Assembly: GCF_025515205.1 (NCBI RefSeq)
Contig: NZ_JAOPFX010000004.1
Location: 305,758 to 369,757 of the forward strand
DNA: 64,000 nt
Direction: 5' to 3'
Source: Microbacterium fluvii
GTDB taxonomy: Bacteria; Actinomycetota; Actinomycetes; Actinomycetales; Microbacteriaceae
Below the pieces are notes generated by a model that was given only the letters and a program-made list of their open reading frames with translations, was not told the DNA's origin and searched no databases. A program made the translations under genes and the position numbers. This document shows, piece after piece, positions 10,198 through 18,468 of this stretch (position 1 is the first letter of the stretch; each line of letters begins with the position of its first letter).

Positions 10198-10242
10198 CCA
10201 GTGACGAACTTCCGCAATATCCCCCATTGCGGAGATCACTGG
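10198..10242. promoter_or_regulatory. Nested inverted repeat in the divergent sugar-transferase/GT2 promoter region
   Basis: Outer arms CCAGTGA (10198-10204) and TCACTGG (10236-10242) enclose inner arms CCGCAAT (10212-10218) and ATTGCGG (10226-10232). It lies 55-99 bases upstream of the sugar-phosphate transferase start. It could be an operator or a structured leader; no regulator is assigned. Confidence 0.45.
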
Positions 10243-10318
10243 TCGCCAGACGCGCCCGCGTTTTCCCCCACGAGCTTCTGCGTCTCCGAACCGCGACCAG
10301 AAGATCAAGGCCACTGTA

Positions 10319-10346
10319 TTGCGAAACAGCGGTGTCGGTCTAGTGT
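10319..10346 (+). promoter_or_regulatory. Candidate promoter for the GT2-GtrA gene
   Basis: A -35-like TTGCGA (10319-10324) is separated by 16 bases from TAGTGT (10341-10346), 43 bases before the ATG at 10390. This is a motif match only. Confidence 0.4.
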
Positions 10347-10389
10347 CTGCACGGTAAACGGAAAGATTCCCGTGGGACGATGGAGCACG

Positions 10390-11535
10390 ATGCGCCTGAC
10401 CATCATCGTCCCCACCTTCAACGAGGCCCCCAACGTGCCGGAGCTCGTGCGCCGCACGTCGGCCGCGTTGGCCGGCATCGATGCCGAGATCCTCTTCGTC
10501 GACGACAGCACCGATGGGACGGCGGATGCGGTGCGCACCGCATCCGGGGCGGCTCCGCTTCCCGTGCGGGTGATCCACCGCGACGCGCCCCGCGGCGGGC
10601 TCGGCGGGGCCGTCCTCGAGGGGTTCGCCGCGGCCGCGGCCGACCTGTGCCTGGTGATGGACGGCGATCTGCAGCATCCGCCGGAGAAGATCCCCGAGAT
10701 GCTGGAGCGCTTCGAACGAGGCGACGTCGACGTCGTCGTCGCCTCGCGCTACGCGGGCGGCGGCACGGCGCATGGCCTCGCCGATCGCACGCGGGTGTTC
10801 GTGTCGAAGGTGTCGACGGCTCTGACCAGGGCGATGTTCCCGATCCGGCTTCGGACGGTCACCGATCCGATGACCGGGTTCTTCCTCGTGGACCGGCGCC
10901 GCCTGGACCTCGCGACCCTCAAGCCACGCGGGTTCAAGATCCTGCTCGAGATGCTCGCTCGCCAGAACCTCTCGGTCGCCGAGGTGCCGTTCGACTTCGC
11001 CGATCGGCATGCCGGCGAGTCGAAGGCCTCGCTGCGGCAGGGACTGCACTTCATGACGCAGCTGACGGCGCTGCGGTTCGGCAAGATGTCGCTTTTCGCC
11101 GTGATCGGCGGCGTCGGCGCGCTCGCGAACGTCGCGATCGTGTGGGCGCTCACCCACTGGGGTGTGGACTACATCGTCGCGGCGATCATCGCCGCCGAGG
11201 CCACCATCATCGGCAACTTCGTGCTGCAGGAGCGGTTCGTCTTCGCCGACATGCGCGGTGAGGCGTCGGGGGTGTGGGCGCGGTTCGCGAAGTCGTTCAC
11301 GTTCAACAACGCCGAGGCTGCGATCCGCATCCCGATCATCGCGGTGATGGTCGAGAGCTGGCACTTCTCGGCGGTCGTGGCCACCGCCCTCACGCTCGTC
11401 GTGGCCTTCGTCGTGCGCTTCGTCTTCCACTCGCTCGTCGTGTACGCGCCGCGGGGGCCGGGCCAGGAGGTCAGCACCGCTCGGCACCTCGTCGAAGAGC
11501 TCGACGCGCAGGCGACGGCACCCGGAGAGCTGTAG
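10390..11535 (+). CDS. Polyprenol-phosphate glycosyltransferase, GT2 fused to a GtrA membrane domain (DPM1-like)
   Basis: This 381-residue protein has an N-terminal GT2 domain (about 1-230) with VPTFNEAPN, FVDDSTDGT and the DGDLQHPP metal-binding DxD block at residues 91-93. It is followed by a GtrA/PF04138 membrane domain with about four helices (about 235-365). The fusion is typical of actinobacterial polyprenyl-phosphate mannose/glucose synthases, which make lipid-linked sugars for extracytoplasmic glycosylation and help flip them. The ATG at 10390 has GGAG seven bases upstream; an upstream in-frame extension is not supported. It diverges from the sugar-transferase operon. The sugar specificity cannot be read from the sequence. 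Confidence 0.87.
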   Translation: MRLTIIVPTFNEAPNVPELVRRTSAALAGIDAEILFVDDSTDGTADAVRTASGAAPLPVRVIHRDAPRGGLGGAVLEGFAAAAADLCLVMDGDLQHPPEKIPEMLERFERGDVDVVVASRYAGGGTAHGLADRTRVFVSKVSTALTRAMFPIRLRTVTDPMTGFFLVDRRRLDLATLKPRGFKILLEMLARQNLSVAEVPFDFADRHAGESKASLRQGLHFMTQLTALRFGKMSLFAVIGGVGALANVAIVWALTHWGVDYIVAAIIAAEATIIGNFVLQERFVFADMRGEASGVWARFAKSFTFNNAEAAIRIPIIAVMVESWHFSAVVATALTLVVAFVVRFVFHSLVVYAPRGPGQEVSTARHLVEELDAQATAPGEL

Positions 11536-11567
11536 GCGGCGACGCGCCCCCTGGGTACGCTCGGACC

Positions 11568-12074
11568 GTGAGCACCCTCATCCTGACCGTCATCGGAGAC
11601 GACCGCGCGGGTCTCGTCGCGGCCGTCGCGCAGATCGTCGACACGCACGGCGGCAACTGGGAGCGCAGCCAGCTGGCCGAGCTCGCGGGAACCTTCGCGG
11701 GGGTGATCGAGGTCGCCGTGCCGGAGGCGCGCTCGGCCGAATTGCAGGAGGCTCTCGGCGCCCTCGAGGGCACCCTGACGGTGTCGGTGCGCACGGGCCT
11801 CGGCGAGGTCGACGAGCCGCGGCGCCAGGTGACGCTGACGGTGCTCGGCAACGACCACCCCGGCATCGTGCGCGACATCTCGGCGGCCCTCGGCGCCCAC
11901 GACGTGAGCATCGATCATCTCGAGACACGCACGAAGGATGCCGCCATGTCGGGCGGGCGCCTCTTCGAGGCGACGGTGCTGGCACGCGTGCCCGCGGGCG
12001 CCGACCTCACCGTGCTGCAGGCGGTGCTCGAAGAGCTCGCCGCCGAGATCCAGGTGGACGTCTCGGTGGCCTGA
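11568..12074 (+). CDS. Tandem ACT-domain protein (GcvR-like amino-acid sensor)
   Basis: This 168-residue protein consists of two ACT domains (about 1-80 and 86-165). The first starts LILTVIGDDRAGLVAAVAQIV, the second VTLTVLGNDHPGIVRDISAAL, each with the ligand-binding Gly/Asp turn. The glycine-cleavage repressor GcvR family has this architecture. Binding of an amino acid and partnering with a regulator are inferred. The GTG start sits six bases after TACGCT (11556-11561), a -10-like hexamer, with no ribosome site, so a leaderless mRNA is likely. It precedes an Lrp/AsnC regulator on the same strand. Confidence 0.8.
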   Translation: MSTLILTVIGDDRAGLVAAVAQIVDTHGGNWERSQLAELAGTFAGVIEVAVPEARSAELQEALGALEGTLTVSVRTGLGEVDEPRRQVTLTVLGNDHPGIVRDISAALGAHDVSIDHLETRTKDAAMSGGRLFEATVLARVPAGADLTVLQAVLEELAAEIQVDVSVA

Positions 12075-12134
12075 GGCGGCGGCATCCGGGAGGGTCGGGT
12101 GTCGTCGGGCTCCCCGGCGCGCGAGACTGGTCTT

Positions 12135-12632
12135 GTGGACCCGCTACTCGCCGACGACATCGATCGCCGCATCATCGATCAGCTTCGCGTCGACGGGCGC
12201 CGTTCGTTCGGCGAGATCGCACGCAACGTCGGACTCAGCGAGGTGTCGGTGCGCTCGCGATACAACCGCCTGCGCGATCTGGGTGTCGTGCAGGTGGTGG
12301 CGATGCCCGACCCGATCCGCATGCAGCAGGTCGAGTGCCACCTCCTGATCCGCGTGCGGGACGTGGGTGTCGAAGTGGTCGCGAACCACCTCGCCAAGCA
12401 CCCCGAGGTCAAGTTCATCGCGGCGACGCTCGGCGAGTTCGACCTGGTCGTCGATGTGCGCTTCGAGACGAACGAGGCGCTCTCGCAGTTCCTGCACACC
12501 GAGCTGCGCCGCATCCGCGGGATCGATCGTGTCGAGACGTCGGTGGTCCTGGAGAACCTCAAGGACAGCTATCTGTGGGAGGGGTTCCGGGAGCGAGTGG
12601 GCCGGCGCCCGCCGGGCGAAGCCGGCGACTGA
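12135..12632 (+). CDS. Lrp/AsnC family transcriptional regulator
   Basis: This protein of about 165 residues has an N-terminal winged-helix domain (IDRRIIDQLRVDGRRSFGEIA, recognition helix around SEVSVRSRYNRL) and a C-terminal RAM/ACT-like effector domain (about 70-150, GEFDLVVDVRF). Two starts are possible. The GTG at 12135 lies six bases after GAGACT, the leaderless arrangement seen elsewhere here but with a non-T first base. A GTG at 12099 has a good GGGAGGG ribosome site and would add 12 residues of poor conservation. It converges on a second Lrp gene 18 bases away. The effector is unknown. Confidence 0.85.
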   Translation: MDPLLADDIDRRIIDQLRVDGRRSFGEIARNVGLSEVSVRSRYNRLRDLGVVQVVAMPDPIRMQQVECHLLIRVRDVGVEVVANHLAKHPEVKFIAATLGEFDLVVDVRFETNEALSQFLHTELRRIRGIDRVETSVVLENLKDSYLWEGFRERVGRRPPGEAGD

Positions 12633-12650
12633 GGCGGCAGAGGGCGACGG

Positions 12651-13133
12651 CTATCGCCCCGTCTGCTCGGGCGACTCGACCTGACCTGCGGCGCCGCGCA
12701 GCCCGATCCACGAGTAGTCCTTGTAGAGCTCGGTGAGCAGATGCGTGTGCACCTCGGCGACCCCCGGCACGCGGCGGACTTCGTCGACGAGTGAGCGCAC
12801 GGCCGGCAGATCCCGGCACGTCGCCTCGACGTAGATGTCGTGCGCGCCCGCGCACAGCGAGACGTGGTTGACGGCGCCGATCTGCACGAGATCCCTGGCA
12901 ACCGACCGGGGCGTGTGCTCGCGCACATCGATCATCAGCCGCAACGGCTGGTGGCCCATCGTGAGCGGGTTGCACAGCGCGACGATCTTCATGACGTCGG
13001 CGCGCTGCATCCGCGCCACGCGACCCCGCACGGTCGCCTCGCTGACCTCGAGCTGCGCGGCGATCGACGTGTATGCGCGGCGCCCGTCGCGATTGAGCGC
13101 CTCGATGATCCTGCGATCGATCTCGTCTGTCAT
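12651..13133 (-). CDS. Lrp/AsnC family transcriptional regulator, probable regulator of the upstream catabolic operon
   Basis: This 160-residue protein starts MTDEIDRRIIEALNRDGRRAY, with a DNA-binding helix SEATVRGRVARM and a RAM domain (AGAHDIYVEATCRD) typical of the Lrp/AsnC family. Members bind DNA as octamers or dodecamers and respond to small amino or keto acids. It begins 22 bases after the end of the BKACE gene on the same strand, so it can be the last cistron of the transporter/amidohydrolase operon or be transcribed alone from a TACACT box near 13160. Control of the neighbouring operon is inferred from position only. Confidence 0.87.
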   Translation of the reverse strand: MTDEIDRRIIEALNRDGRRAYTSIAAQLEVSEATVRGRVARMQRADVMKIVALCNPLTMGHQPLRLMIDVREHTPRSVARDLVQIGAVNHVSLCAGAHDIYVEATCRDLPAVRSLVDEVRRVPGVAEVHTHLLTELYKDYSWIGLRGAAGQVESPEQTGR

Positions 13134-13155
13134 CCGCGCCCTCGTGCTGCTCCCC

Positions 13156-13887
13156 TCAGGAAGTGTACGCCGTGGCCATCGCGCGGGCCGTGCGGATCAT
13201 CGGCACATTCCCGTCGGCTGCGCCGTCGGGGAGCACCAGCACATCCTCGAGCCCGACGCGCGTCTGCACGCCGTCCTCGATGGCGGCGGCGATCACCGGC
13301 CACGCGGTCTGGTCGGCCCCGTGGTAGAGGATCGAGCACGTGACGCCGGCGCCGCGCAGCATGGCGGCGATGGCGCGGCACTCTTCGACGGCGACGTCGG
13401 GATCCTCCACTTCGGGCTCGATGAGGATGCGCACATTCTCGTGCAGAGTGTCGGCTGCGAGGAGGGCAGGCACATCCTCGCGCGACCAGACGGCGCTCTC
13501 GAGCACCATGCCCTTGCTCAGCACCAGGCGGGCCGCCTCGGCGGCGCCCTCCTCCGAGAACGCGACCGACGCGAAGTCGGGAAGCGCGTCCTCCGGCCAG
13601 GCCGCGAGCAGCCGCATCCGGTCGTCATGCCCATCGCACGTCCACAGGCCCGTGGTGGTGCCGACGATGATCGAGGAGTCGTGCGCTCGGATGGCGCGGA
13701 TCATCGCGCCGATGTCTTCGGGGTCGATCGTCTGCGAGCCGTCGGGGCGGCGCGCATGGGCGTGCACGATGTCTGCCCCGGCGGCCACGGCCGCCGCGGA
13801 GGCACGCGCGATCTCCTCAGGGGTCAGCGGGACGGTGGGCGCCTCGTCGCGGGTGCGCCCGCCGTTGATGGCGGCTTTGAGGAACAT
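13156..13887 (-). CDS. BKACE family beta-keto acid cleavage enzyme (3-keto-5-aminohexanoate cleavage protein-like)
   Basis: This 243-residue TIM-barrel protein is of the DUF849/BKACE family. Known members are zinc enzymes that react a beta-keto acid with acetyl-CoA to give acetoacetate and a new CoA ester. Seen: the N-terminal KAAINGGRTRDEAPTVPLTP, the metal-binding pair in DIVHAHARRPDG, and the C-terminal VGLEDVLVLPDG block. It is somewhat shorter than the usual roughly 270-300 residues. It is the last enzyme gene of the operon, 32 bases after the RraA-like gene, with GAAAGAGA upstream of its ATG. Substrates in the family range from 3-keto-5-aminohexanoate to dehydrocarnitine, so the true substrate is open. 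Confidence 0.85.
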   Translation of the reverse strand: MFLKAAINGGRTRDEAPTVPLTPEEIARASAAAVAAGADIVHAHARRPDGSQTIDPEDIGAMIRAIRAHDSSIIVGTTTGLWTCDGHDDRMRLLAAWPEDALPDFASVAFSEEGAAEAARLVLSKGMVLESAVWSREDVPALLAADTLHENVRILIEPEVEDPDVAVEECRAIAAMLRGAGVTCSILYHGADQTAWPVIAAAIEDGVQTRVGLEDVLVLPDGAADGNVPMIRTARAMATAYTS

Positions 13888-13919
13888 CGTTGGAATCTCT
13901 TTCGCTGTCGTCGGTAAGG

Positions 13920-14594
13920 TCAGTCAGCGGCGGCGAGGGCGCGCGCCGTGGCGGTCGCTCCGGTCTCGTCGCCCAGGCGGGCGCCCTGACGGATGGCGGC
14001 GACGAGTTCGGGTTCCTCCGCGTCGTCGGCCAGAGCGATCTCGATGATGTTCTGCAGCACGGATTCCGGGGCGAACAGCAGCCCGTTCGCGTCGCCCAGG
14101 ACGATGTCTCCCGGGCGCACCCCGACACCACCGGCGACGATCGGAACGTTGACCCCGCCGCCGTCCAACCCCTGAAGCTTGGTCGTCAGCACGCTGCGCC
14201 CATAGGCGTAGACGGGGATGCCGAGCTCTGCGATCTCTTCGCAGTCGGTGATGACGCCGTCCACGATGATGCCGGCGGCCCCCGCGGCCGCGGCGGCCGC
14301 AGCGACGACGAAGCCGACGGGTGCATGGCGGCGGTCTCCGCCGGTCTCGACGACGAGCACATCACCGGGGCGCAGGTCGCTGACGGCGTGGTGCAGCAGT
14401 GTGGAGTCGGTCGGCAGAGTGCGAACCGTGACGGCGGGGCCGACGACCTTCGCGGTCCCGACCTCGCGACGCAGCGTCGGGTCGGCGAAGCCCTCTTCGA
14501 GGTAGTGGCCGAGCGTCGGGAACGAGAGGTCCGCGATCTTGGCACGCAGGGCGTCGTCGAGCGCCGAGGGCAGTGGATTGAGGGTGACGTTCAC
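13920..14594 (-). CDS. RraA-like protein (HMG aldolase / oxaloacetate decarboxylase-type fold)
   Basis: This 224-residue member of the RraA/dimethylmenaquinone-methyltransferase-like family shows GDVLVVETGG, GIIVDGVITD, VRPGDIVLGDANGLLFAP and a C-terminal helix. In bacteria such proteins are often 4-hydroxy-4-methyl-2-oxoglutarate aldolases or decarboxylases rather than RNase E inhibitors. The GTG at 14594 overlaps the amidohydrolase stop by four bases (GTGA), so the two are translationally coupled. Acting on a keto-acid intermediate of the operon's pathway is inferred. Confidence 0.82.
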   Translation of the reverse strand: MNVTLNPLPSALDDALRAKIADLSFPTLGHYLEEGFADPTLRREVGTAKVVGPAVTVRTLPTDSTLLHHAVSDLRPGDVLVVETGGDRRHAPVGFVVAAAAAAAGAAGIIVDGVITDCEEIAELGIPVYAYGRSVLTTKLQGLDGGGVNVPIVAGGVGVRPGDIVLGDANGLLFAPESVLQNIIEIALADDAEEPELVAAIRQGARLGDETGATATARALAAAD

Positions 14595-15397
14595 GAGGCC
14601 TCCGTGACTTCGTAGGTGAGGCGGATGCGGCGGTTGGCGAGGGCCGGCAGGGTCTGACGCACCGCCGAGGTGCGAGCGGTGTCGATGTCGGCCACGGCGA
14701 CGGCGGCAGCGTCTTTGCCCAGGTCGGCGACGACCAGACCCAGCGGATCGATGAGGGAGCTGCGCCCGATGCACTCGTCGGTGATGGTGCCGGCCGCGGC
14801 GAGCCACACCGTGTTCTCGATCGCGCGGGCGCGCAGCAGGGTCGTCCAGTGGTCCTCTTTGTGAGGGCCGTCGACCCATGCCGCCGACACCGAGAGCACG
14901 TCGGCTCCGCTGTCGACCAGATGACGCGCGAGCTCGGGGAATCGGATGTCGTAGCAGTTGATGAGGCCGACGCGCACGCCGTCGATCTCCACGACCGGCG
15001 GCAGCTCCGCGCCGGCGGTGACGTAGCCCGACTCCTGGTAGGCGAAGGCGTCGTACAGGTGCAGTTTTCGATACTCCGCGATGACGGCGCCGGCATGGTC
15101 GACGCAGACGAGAGTGTTGTGCGGGCGTGAGGTGCCGTTGGGTTCGTAACCGCCGGCGATGACGGCGATGCCGTGTTCGACCGCGAGGCGGGCCAGCAGA
15201 CCGATGAACTGCGGCCAGACCTCGGCGACGACCTCGTGAAGCGGCAGGTCGTGCCCGTCGGTGAGCATCATGGCCTCTTCAGGGAAGACGACCAGCTGCG
15301 CGCCGTCGCGTGCGGCGTCGGCGGTCAGCTGCGCGATGGTGAGCGCGTTGGCGGTGTGGTCCTTTGTGGGTCCGAATTGGGCGACAGCGATGCGCAC
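14591..15397 (-). CDS. Nitrilase-superfamily carbon-nitrogen hydrolase
   Basis: This 268-residue single-domain amidohydrolase has the full catalytic triad: Glu40 in FPEE, Lys111 in YRKLHLYD and Cys148 in INCYDIRFPE. Family members hydrolyse amides, nitriles or N-carbamoyl groups and release ammonia. The GTG at 15397 has AGAGGAA nine bases upstream; a longer in-frame start lies beyond a G tract and is not credible. It sits between the transporter genes and the RraA/BKACE pair, so it probably deamidates the imported compound. Omega-amidase or N-carbamoylputrescine-amidase-like activity fits a polyamine-type transporter but is not proven. Confidence 0.87.
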   Translation of the reverse strand: MRIAVAQFGPTKDHTANALTIAQLTADAARDGAQLVVFPEEAMMLTDGHDLPLHEVVAEVWPQFIGLLARLAVEHGIAVIAGGYEPNGTSRPHNTLVCVDHAGAVIAEYRKLHLYDAFAYQESGYVTAGAELPPVVEIDGVRVGLINCYDIRFPELARHLVDSGADVLSVSAAWVDGPHKEDHWTTLLRARAIENTVWLAAAGTITDECIGRSSLIDPLGLVVADLGKDAAAVAVADIDTARTSAVRQTLPALANRRIRLTYEVTEAS

Positions 15398-15419
15398 GAG
15401 GATTCCTCTCGGGGTGATG

Positions 15420-15450
15420 CGGGGGGGGGGGGGAAGAGGGGGGAAGAGGG
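15420..15450. repeat. G-rich homopolymer tract between amidohydrolase and transporter ATPase genes
   Basis: A run of 13 or more G residues followed by AAGAGGGGGGAAGAGGG lies in the 70-base gap inside the operon. Such runs are prone to replication slippage and also to sequencing error. Confidence 0.7.
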
Positions 15451-15467
15451 ATGCCGGATCGCCCGGC

Positions 15468-16538
15468 TCAGGCGGCCAGGCCGCGGGCGTGCTCCGCCCG
15501 CCACGAGACCCACGCCGGTGAGCCCGCAGACAGCGCGGTGAGAGTGGAGTCCAGATCGACGGCGGGCACCGCGACGACGACGTGGGCAGCCCCACCCAGG
15601 TCGACGCCGAATCGCCAGACGTCTCCGGTGTAGACCATCTCGGTGATGGTGCCGGCCAGGGCGCCGGGCTCGGCGCCGGCGGTGATGCGGATGCGCTCGG
15701 GGCGGATCGCGACGCCGATGGGCGTGCCGTCGGGGATGTCGCCGATGAGGGTCGCCGGCACGGGACCGAGGCCGGGCACCGCTGCCTGTCCGACGGTCGC
15801 GACCGCATCGAAGACGTTGCAGCTGCCGATGAAGCCGGCGACGAAGCGCGAGGCGGGGTGCTCGTAGATGTCGCGGGGCGTGCCGACCTGCAGCACCGAG
15901 CCGGCCGACATGACCGCGATGCGGTCCGACATCGTCAGCGCCTCCTCCTGATCGTGGGTGACGTAGATGAAGGTGATGCCGACCTCGCGCTGCATCCGCT
16001 TCAGCTCGATCTGCATCTCTTTGCGCAGCTGCAGGTCGAGGGCGCCCAGCGGCTCGTCGAGGAGCACCACAGCGGGGCGCCCGACGACCGCTCGTGCGAG
16101 TGCGACCCGCTGGCGCTGACCGCCTGACAATTCGGAGGGCTTGCGGTCGCCCAGGTGACCGAGGCGCACGAGCTCGAGCGCCTCGGTCACACGGGTGTGC
16201 AGCTCCGCCTTGGCGACGCGATGCGAGCGCAGCTCGAACGCGACGTTGTCGAACACGGTCAGGTGCGGGAACAGTGCGTAGCTCTGGAAGAGCATGTTCA
16301 GGTCGCGCTTTCTGACCGGCACATCCTGCACAGGAGCCCCGTCGAGCTCGATCACACCGTCGGTTGGCGTCTCGAATCCGGCGATCATGCGCATGAGGGT
16401 CGTCTTGCCGCATCCCGACGGGCCGAGGATCGAGAAGAACTCGTTCGTGCCGATCTCCAGGTCGAGGGGATTGACGGCCACGGCATCGCCGAAGGACTTG
16501 GTGACGCCGGTCAGGCGGATCGCTGGTGCGGAGGTCAT
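15468..16538 (-). CDS. potA: ABC transporter ATP-binding protein, spermidine/putrescine type (PotA-like)
   Basis: This 356-residue ATPase has Walker A GPSGCGKT, the ABC signature LSGGQRQR, Walker B VVLLDEPLGALD and the switch His in THDQEEA. It ends in a C-terminal TOBE domain (about 260-356) including the AIRPERIRI strand. It powers import of a polyamine-like or cationic organic solute with the two permeases and the binding protein encoded just upstream. Its ATG at 16538 follows the binding-protein stop by 41 bases, with GGAG upstream. The symbol denotes family membership, not proven substrate. Confidence 0.87.
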   Translation of the reverse strand: MTSAPAIRLTGVTKSFGDAVAVNPLDLEIGTNEFFSILGPSGCGKTTLMRMIAGFETPTDGVIELDGAPVQDVPVRKRDLNMLFQSYALFPHLTVFDNVAFELRSHRVAKAELHTRVTEALELVRLGHLGDRKPSELSGGQRQRVALARAVVGRPAVVLLDEPLGALDLQLRKEMQIELKRMQREVGITFIYVTHDQEEALTMSDRIAVMSAGSVLQVGTPRDIYEHPASRFVAGFIGSCNVFDAVATVGQAAVPGLGPVPATLIGDIPDGTPIGVAIRPERIRITAGAEPGALAGTITEMVYTGDVWRFGVDLGGAAHVVVAVPAVDLDSTLTALSAGSPAWVSWRAEHARGLAA

Positions 16539-16579
16539 GAGGGGCTCCTGGCTGGGTGTCGAAGGACGCGGGAGAGCGG

Positions 16580-17638
16580 TCAGGAGGCCTTGACGCGCGT
16601 CCAGCCGTCCTGGAAGTAGCTCATGGCCTCGCCCGGGTCGACGATGAAGTCGGCCGCGTCGAGCTGGTCTGCCGGCGCGAAGATCGCGGGGTTGTCGAGG
16701 AGGCTCTCGTCGGTCACGAACTCCAGCGCCGCCTCGTTGGTGGTCGCCAGCGATCCGTCGTTGGTGGCCATCGCAGCGATCTCGGGACGCAGCGTGAAGT
16801 TCAGCCACTCGTATGCGGCGTCGCTGTGCGGCGCGTCGGCGACGACCGAGAAGCTGTCGGTCCACAGCGTCCCGCCCTCTTCGGGCAGGATGTAGCGCAG
16901 GCTGGGGTTGTCGGCGAGGGCGCCGGCGACCGACGAGCCGCCCCACGCGAGCGACATGCAGGCGTCGCCGGCGGAGACCAGGTCGTAGTAGTTGGTCGAG
17001 TTGTACCCGGCCAGCAGCGGCTTCTGATCGATGAGGGTCTGCGTGGCGGTCTCGATCTCGTCGGGGTCGGTCGAGTCGGCGCCGAAGCCGTTGACCTGCA
17101 GGCCGACGATGTACGACGCGAGCATGTTGTCGAGCATGTAGATCTTGCCCGCGTACTTCTCGTCGAACATCGACTTCCAGCTGGTGAGCTCCTCGCCCGT
17201 GCAGTCGATGTTGTAGAGCAGGCCGGTCGAGCCCCAGATCCACGGGACGGCGTGCTCGTTGCCCGGGTCGTAGGCGGGGTCGACGAACTTGGTCTGGATG
17301 TTCTCGGCGCCCTCGATCTGGTCGTAGTCGATCGGCGCGATGAGCTCCTGGCCCACCAGCAGCTGCACGGCGTACTGGCTCGGCTCGACGATGTCGTAGC
17401 CGGAGTTGCCGGCGGCCAGCTTCGAGATCATCGTCTCGTTCGAATCGAACGTGTCGACGGTCACCGAGATGCCCGTCTCGTCTTCGAATGCCGCGACGAC
17501 GCTGTCGGGGATCTCGCCCGCCCACGCGTAGATGTTGAGCTCGGTCGAAGCGCCGTCGGCGCTGTCGGTGCCTCCCGCGCATGCGGTGAGCGCGAGCAGC
17601 GGGACGACCCCGAGTGCAATGGCTGCGGACTTCCTCAT
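16580..17638 (-). CDS. potD: Polyamine-type ABC transporter substrate-binding lipoprotein (PotD/F-like)
   Basis: This 352-residue extracytoplasmic solute receptor has a lipobox LLALTAC (lipidated Cys20). The mature protein begins a PotD-type fold (LNIYAWAGEIPDSVVAAFEDETG), with SGYDIVEPSQYAV, VPWIWGSTGLLYN and WGGSSVAGALADN lobes typical of spermidine/putrescine-binding proteins. Cargo is captured outside the membrane and delivered to the PotB/PotC permeases. It lies 38 bases after potC in a single minus-strand operon. Cluster 1 binding proteins of this class also bind other amines, so the ligand is uncertain. Confidence 0.87.
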   Translation of the reverse strand: MRKSAAIALGVVPLLALTACAGGTDSADGASTELNIYAWAGEIPDSVVAAFEDETGISVTVDTFDSNETMISKLAAGNSGYDIVEPSQYAVQLLVGQELIAPIDYDQIEGAENIQTKFVDPAYDPGNEHAVPWIWGSTGLLYNIDCTGEELTSWKSMFDEKYAGKIYMLDNMLASYIVGLQVNGFGADSTDPDEIETATQTLIDQKPLLAGYNSTNYYDLVSAGDACMSLAWGGSSVAGALADNPSLRYILPEEGGTLWTDSFSVVADAPHSDAAYEWLNFTLRPEIAAMATNDGSLATTNEAALEFVTDESLLDNPAIFAPADQLDAADFIVDPGEAMSYFQDGWTRVKAS

Positions 17639-17676
17639 GGTGCTTCCTTTCGGGTGGGTGGTGCAGGCGCGGGTGG

Positions 17677-18468
17677 TCACGACGTCTTCGCTCCGCCGGC
17701 GAGGATGCGGCGCATCTGCGCCACCCCGACGATGAAGATGAGGGCGACGGTCGCGACGATCAGCAGGGTTCCGAGTGCGTTGATCTCGGGGGTGATGCCG
17801 GTCTTGAGCATCGAGTAGATGCGCAGCGGCATGGTGGTCGAGCCGACACCGCTCGTGAAGGTCGAGATCACGATGTTGCTGAACGAGGTGGTGAACGCGA
17901 GCAGGAATGCGGCGATCACCGACGAGCGCATGAGGGGGAACAGCACGCGAGTGAACGTCGTCCACGGGGTGCAGCCCAGGTCGGCGGCGGCCTCGGGCAG
18001 GCTCGGGTCGAGGGTTCCGAGGGCGCCCATCAGGATGAGGGTCGTCAGCGGCAGGCACACCACGATGTGGCCGAGCACGACGGTGGGGATTCCCAGCGGC
18101 AGCTCGACGGTCGAGAAGACGGTCAGCAGGGCGGCGCCGAGCACGATCTCGGGCAGGATCAGCGGCACGAGCACGACGCCGAGGAAGAAGATGCGTCCCC
18201 GTACGCGATAGCGCGTGAGCCCGAGCGCCGACAGGAAGCCGATCGCGGTCGAGATGATGCCGGTCAGCACGCCGACGATGAGGCTCACCTGCAGTGCCTG
18301 CATCAGGCCGCGGTCCTGGAACAGCTCGGCATACCAGCGCAGACTGAATCCACCCCACGCGCGTGACGAGTTGGCGGCGTTGAACGAGTACACGATCACC
18401 GTGAAGATCGGCACGTAGAGGAAGACGAAGACGAGCTTGGCGATCCATCCGACGAGGCGGTCCATCAT
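17677..18468 (-). CDS. potC: Polyamine-type ABC transporter permease (PotC-like)
   Basis: This 263-residue inner-membrane protein has about six helices. The EAA loop LPEAAADLGCTPWTTFTRVLFPLM, which contacts the ATPase, is clear. The start overlaps the potB stop by four bases (ATGATGG: ATG at 18468, TGA at 18467-18465), an arrangement that couples translation. A second in-frame ATG lies three bases on. It forms the translocation channel with PotB. Confidence 0.87.
   Translation of the reverse strand: MMDRLVGWIAKLVFVFLYVPIFTVIVYSFNAANSSRAWGGFSLRWYAELFQDRGLMQALQVSLIVGVLTGIISTAIGFLSALGLTRYRVRGRIFFLGVVLVPLILPEIVLGAALLTVFSTVELPLGIPTVVLGHIVVCLPLTTLILMGALGTLDPSLPEAAADLGCTPWTTFTRVLFPLMRSSVIAAFLLAFTTSFSNIVISTFTSGVGSTTMPLRIYSMLKTGITPEINALGTLLIVATVALIFIVGVAQMRRILAGGAKTS

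Noticed and set aside
12099..12134. Alternative upstream start for the plus-strand Lrp gene
   Set aside because: It has a good ribosome site but adds a poorly conserved leader. The leaderless start at 12135 gives the family's usual N-terminus. Kept only as an alternative.
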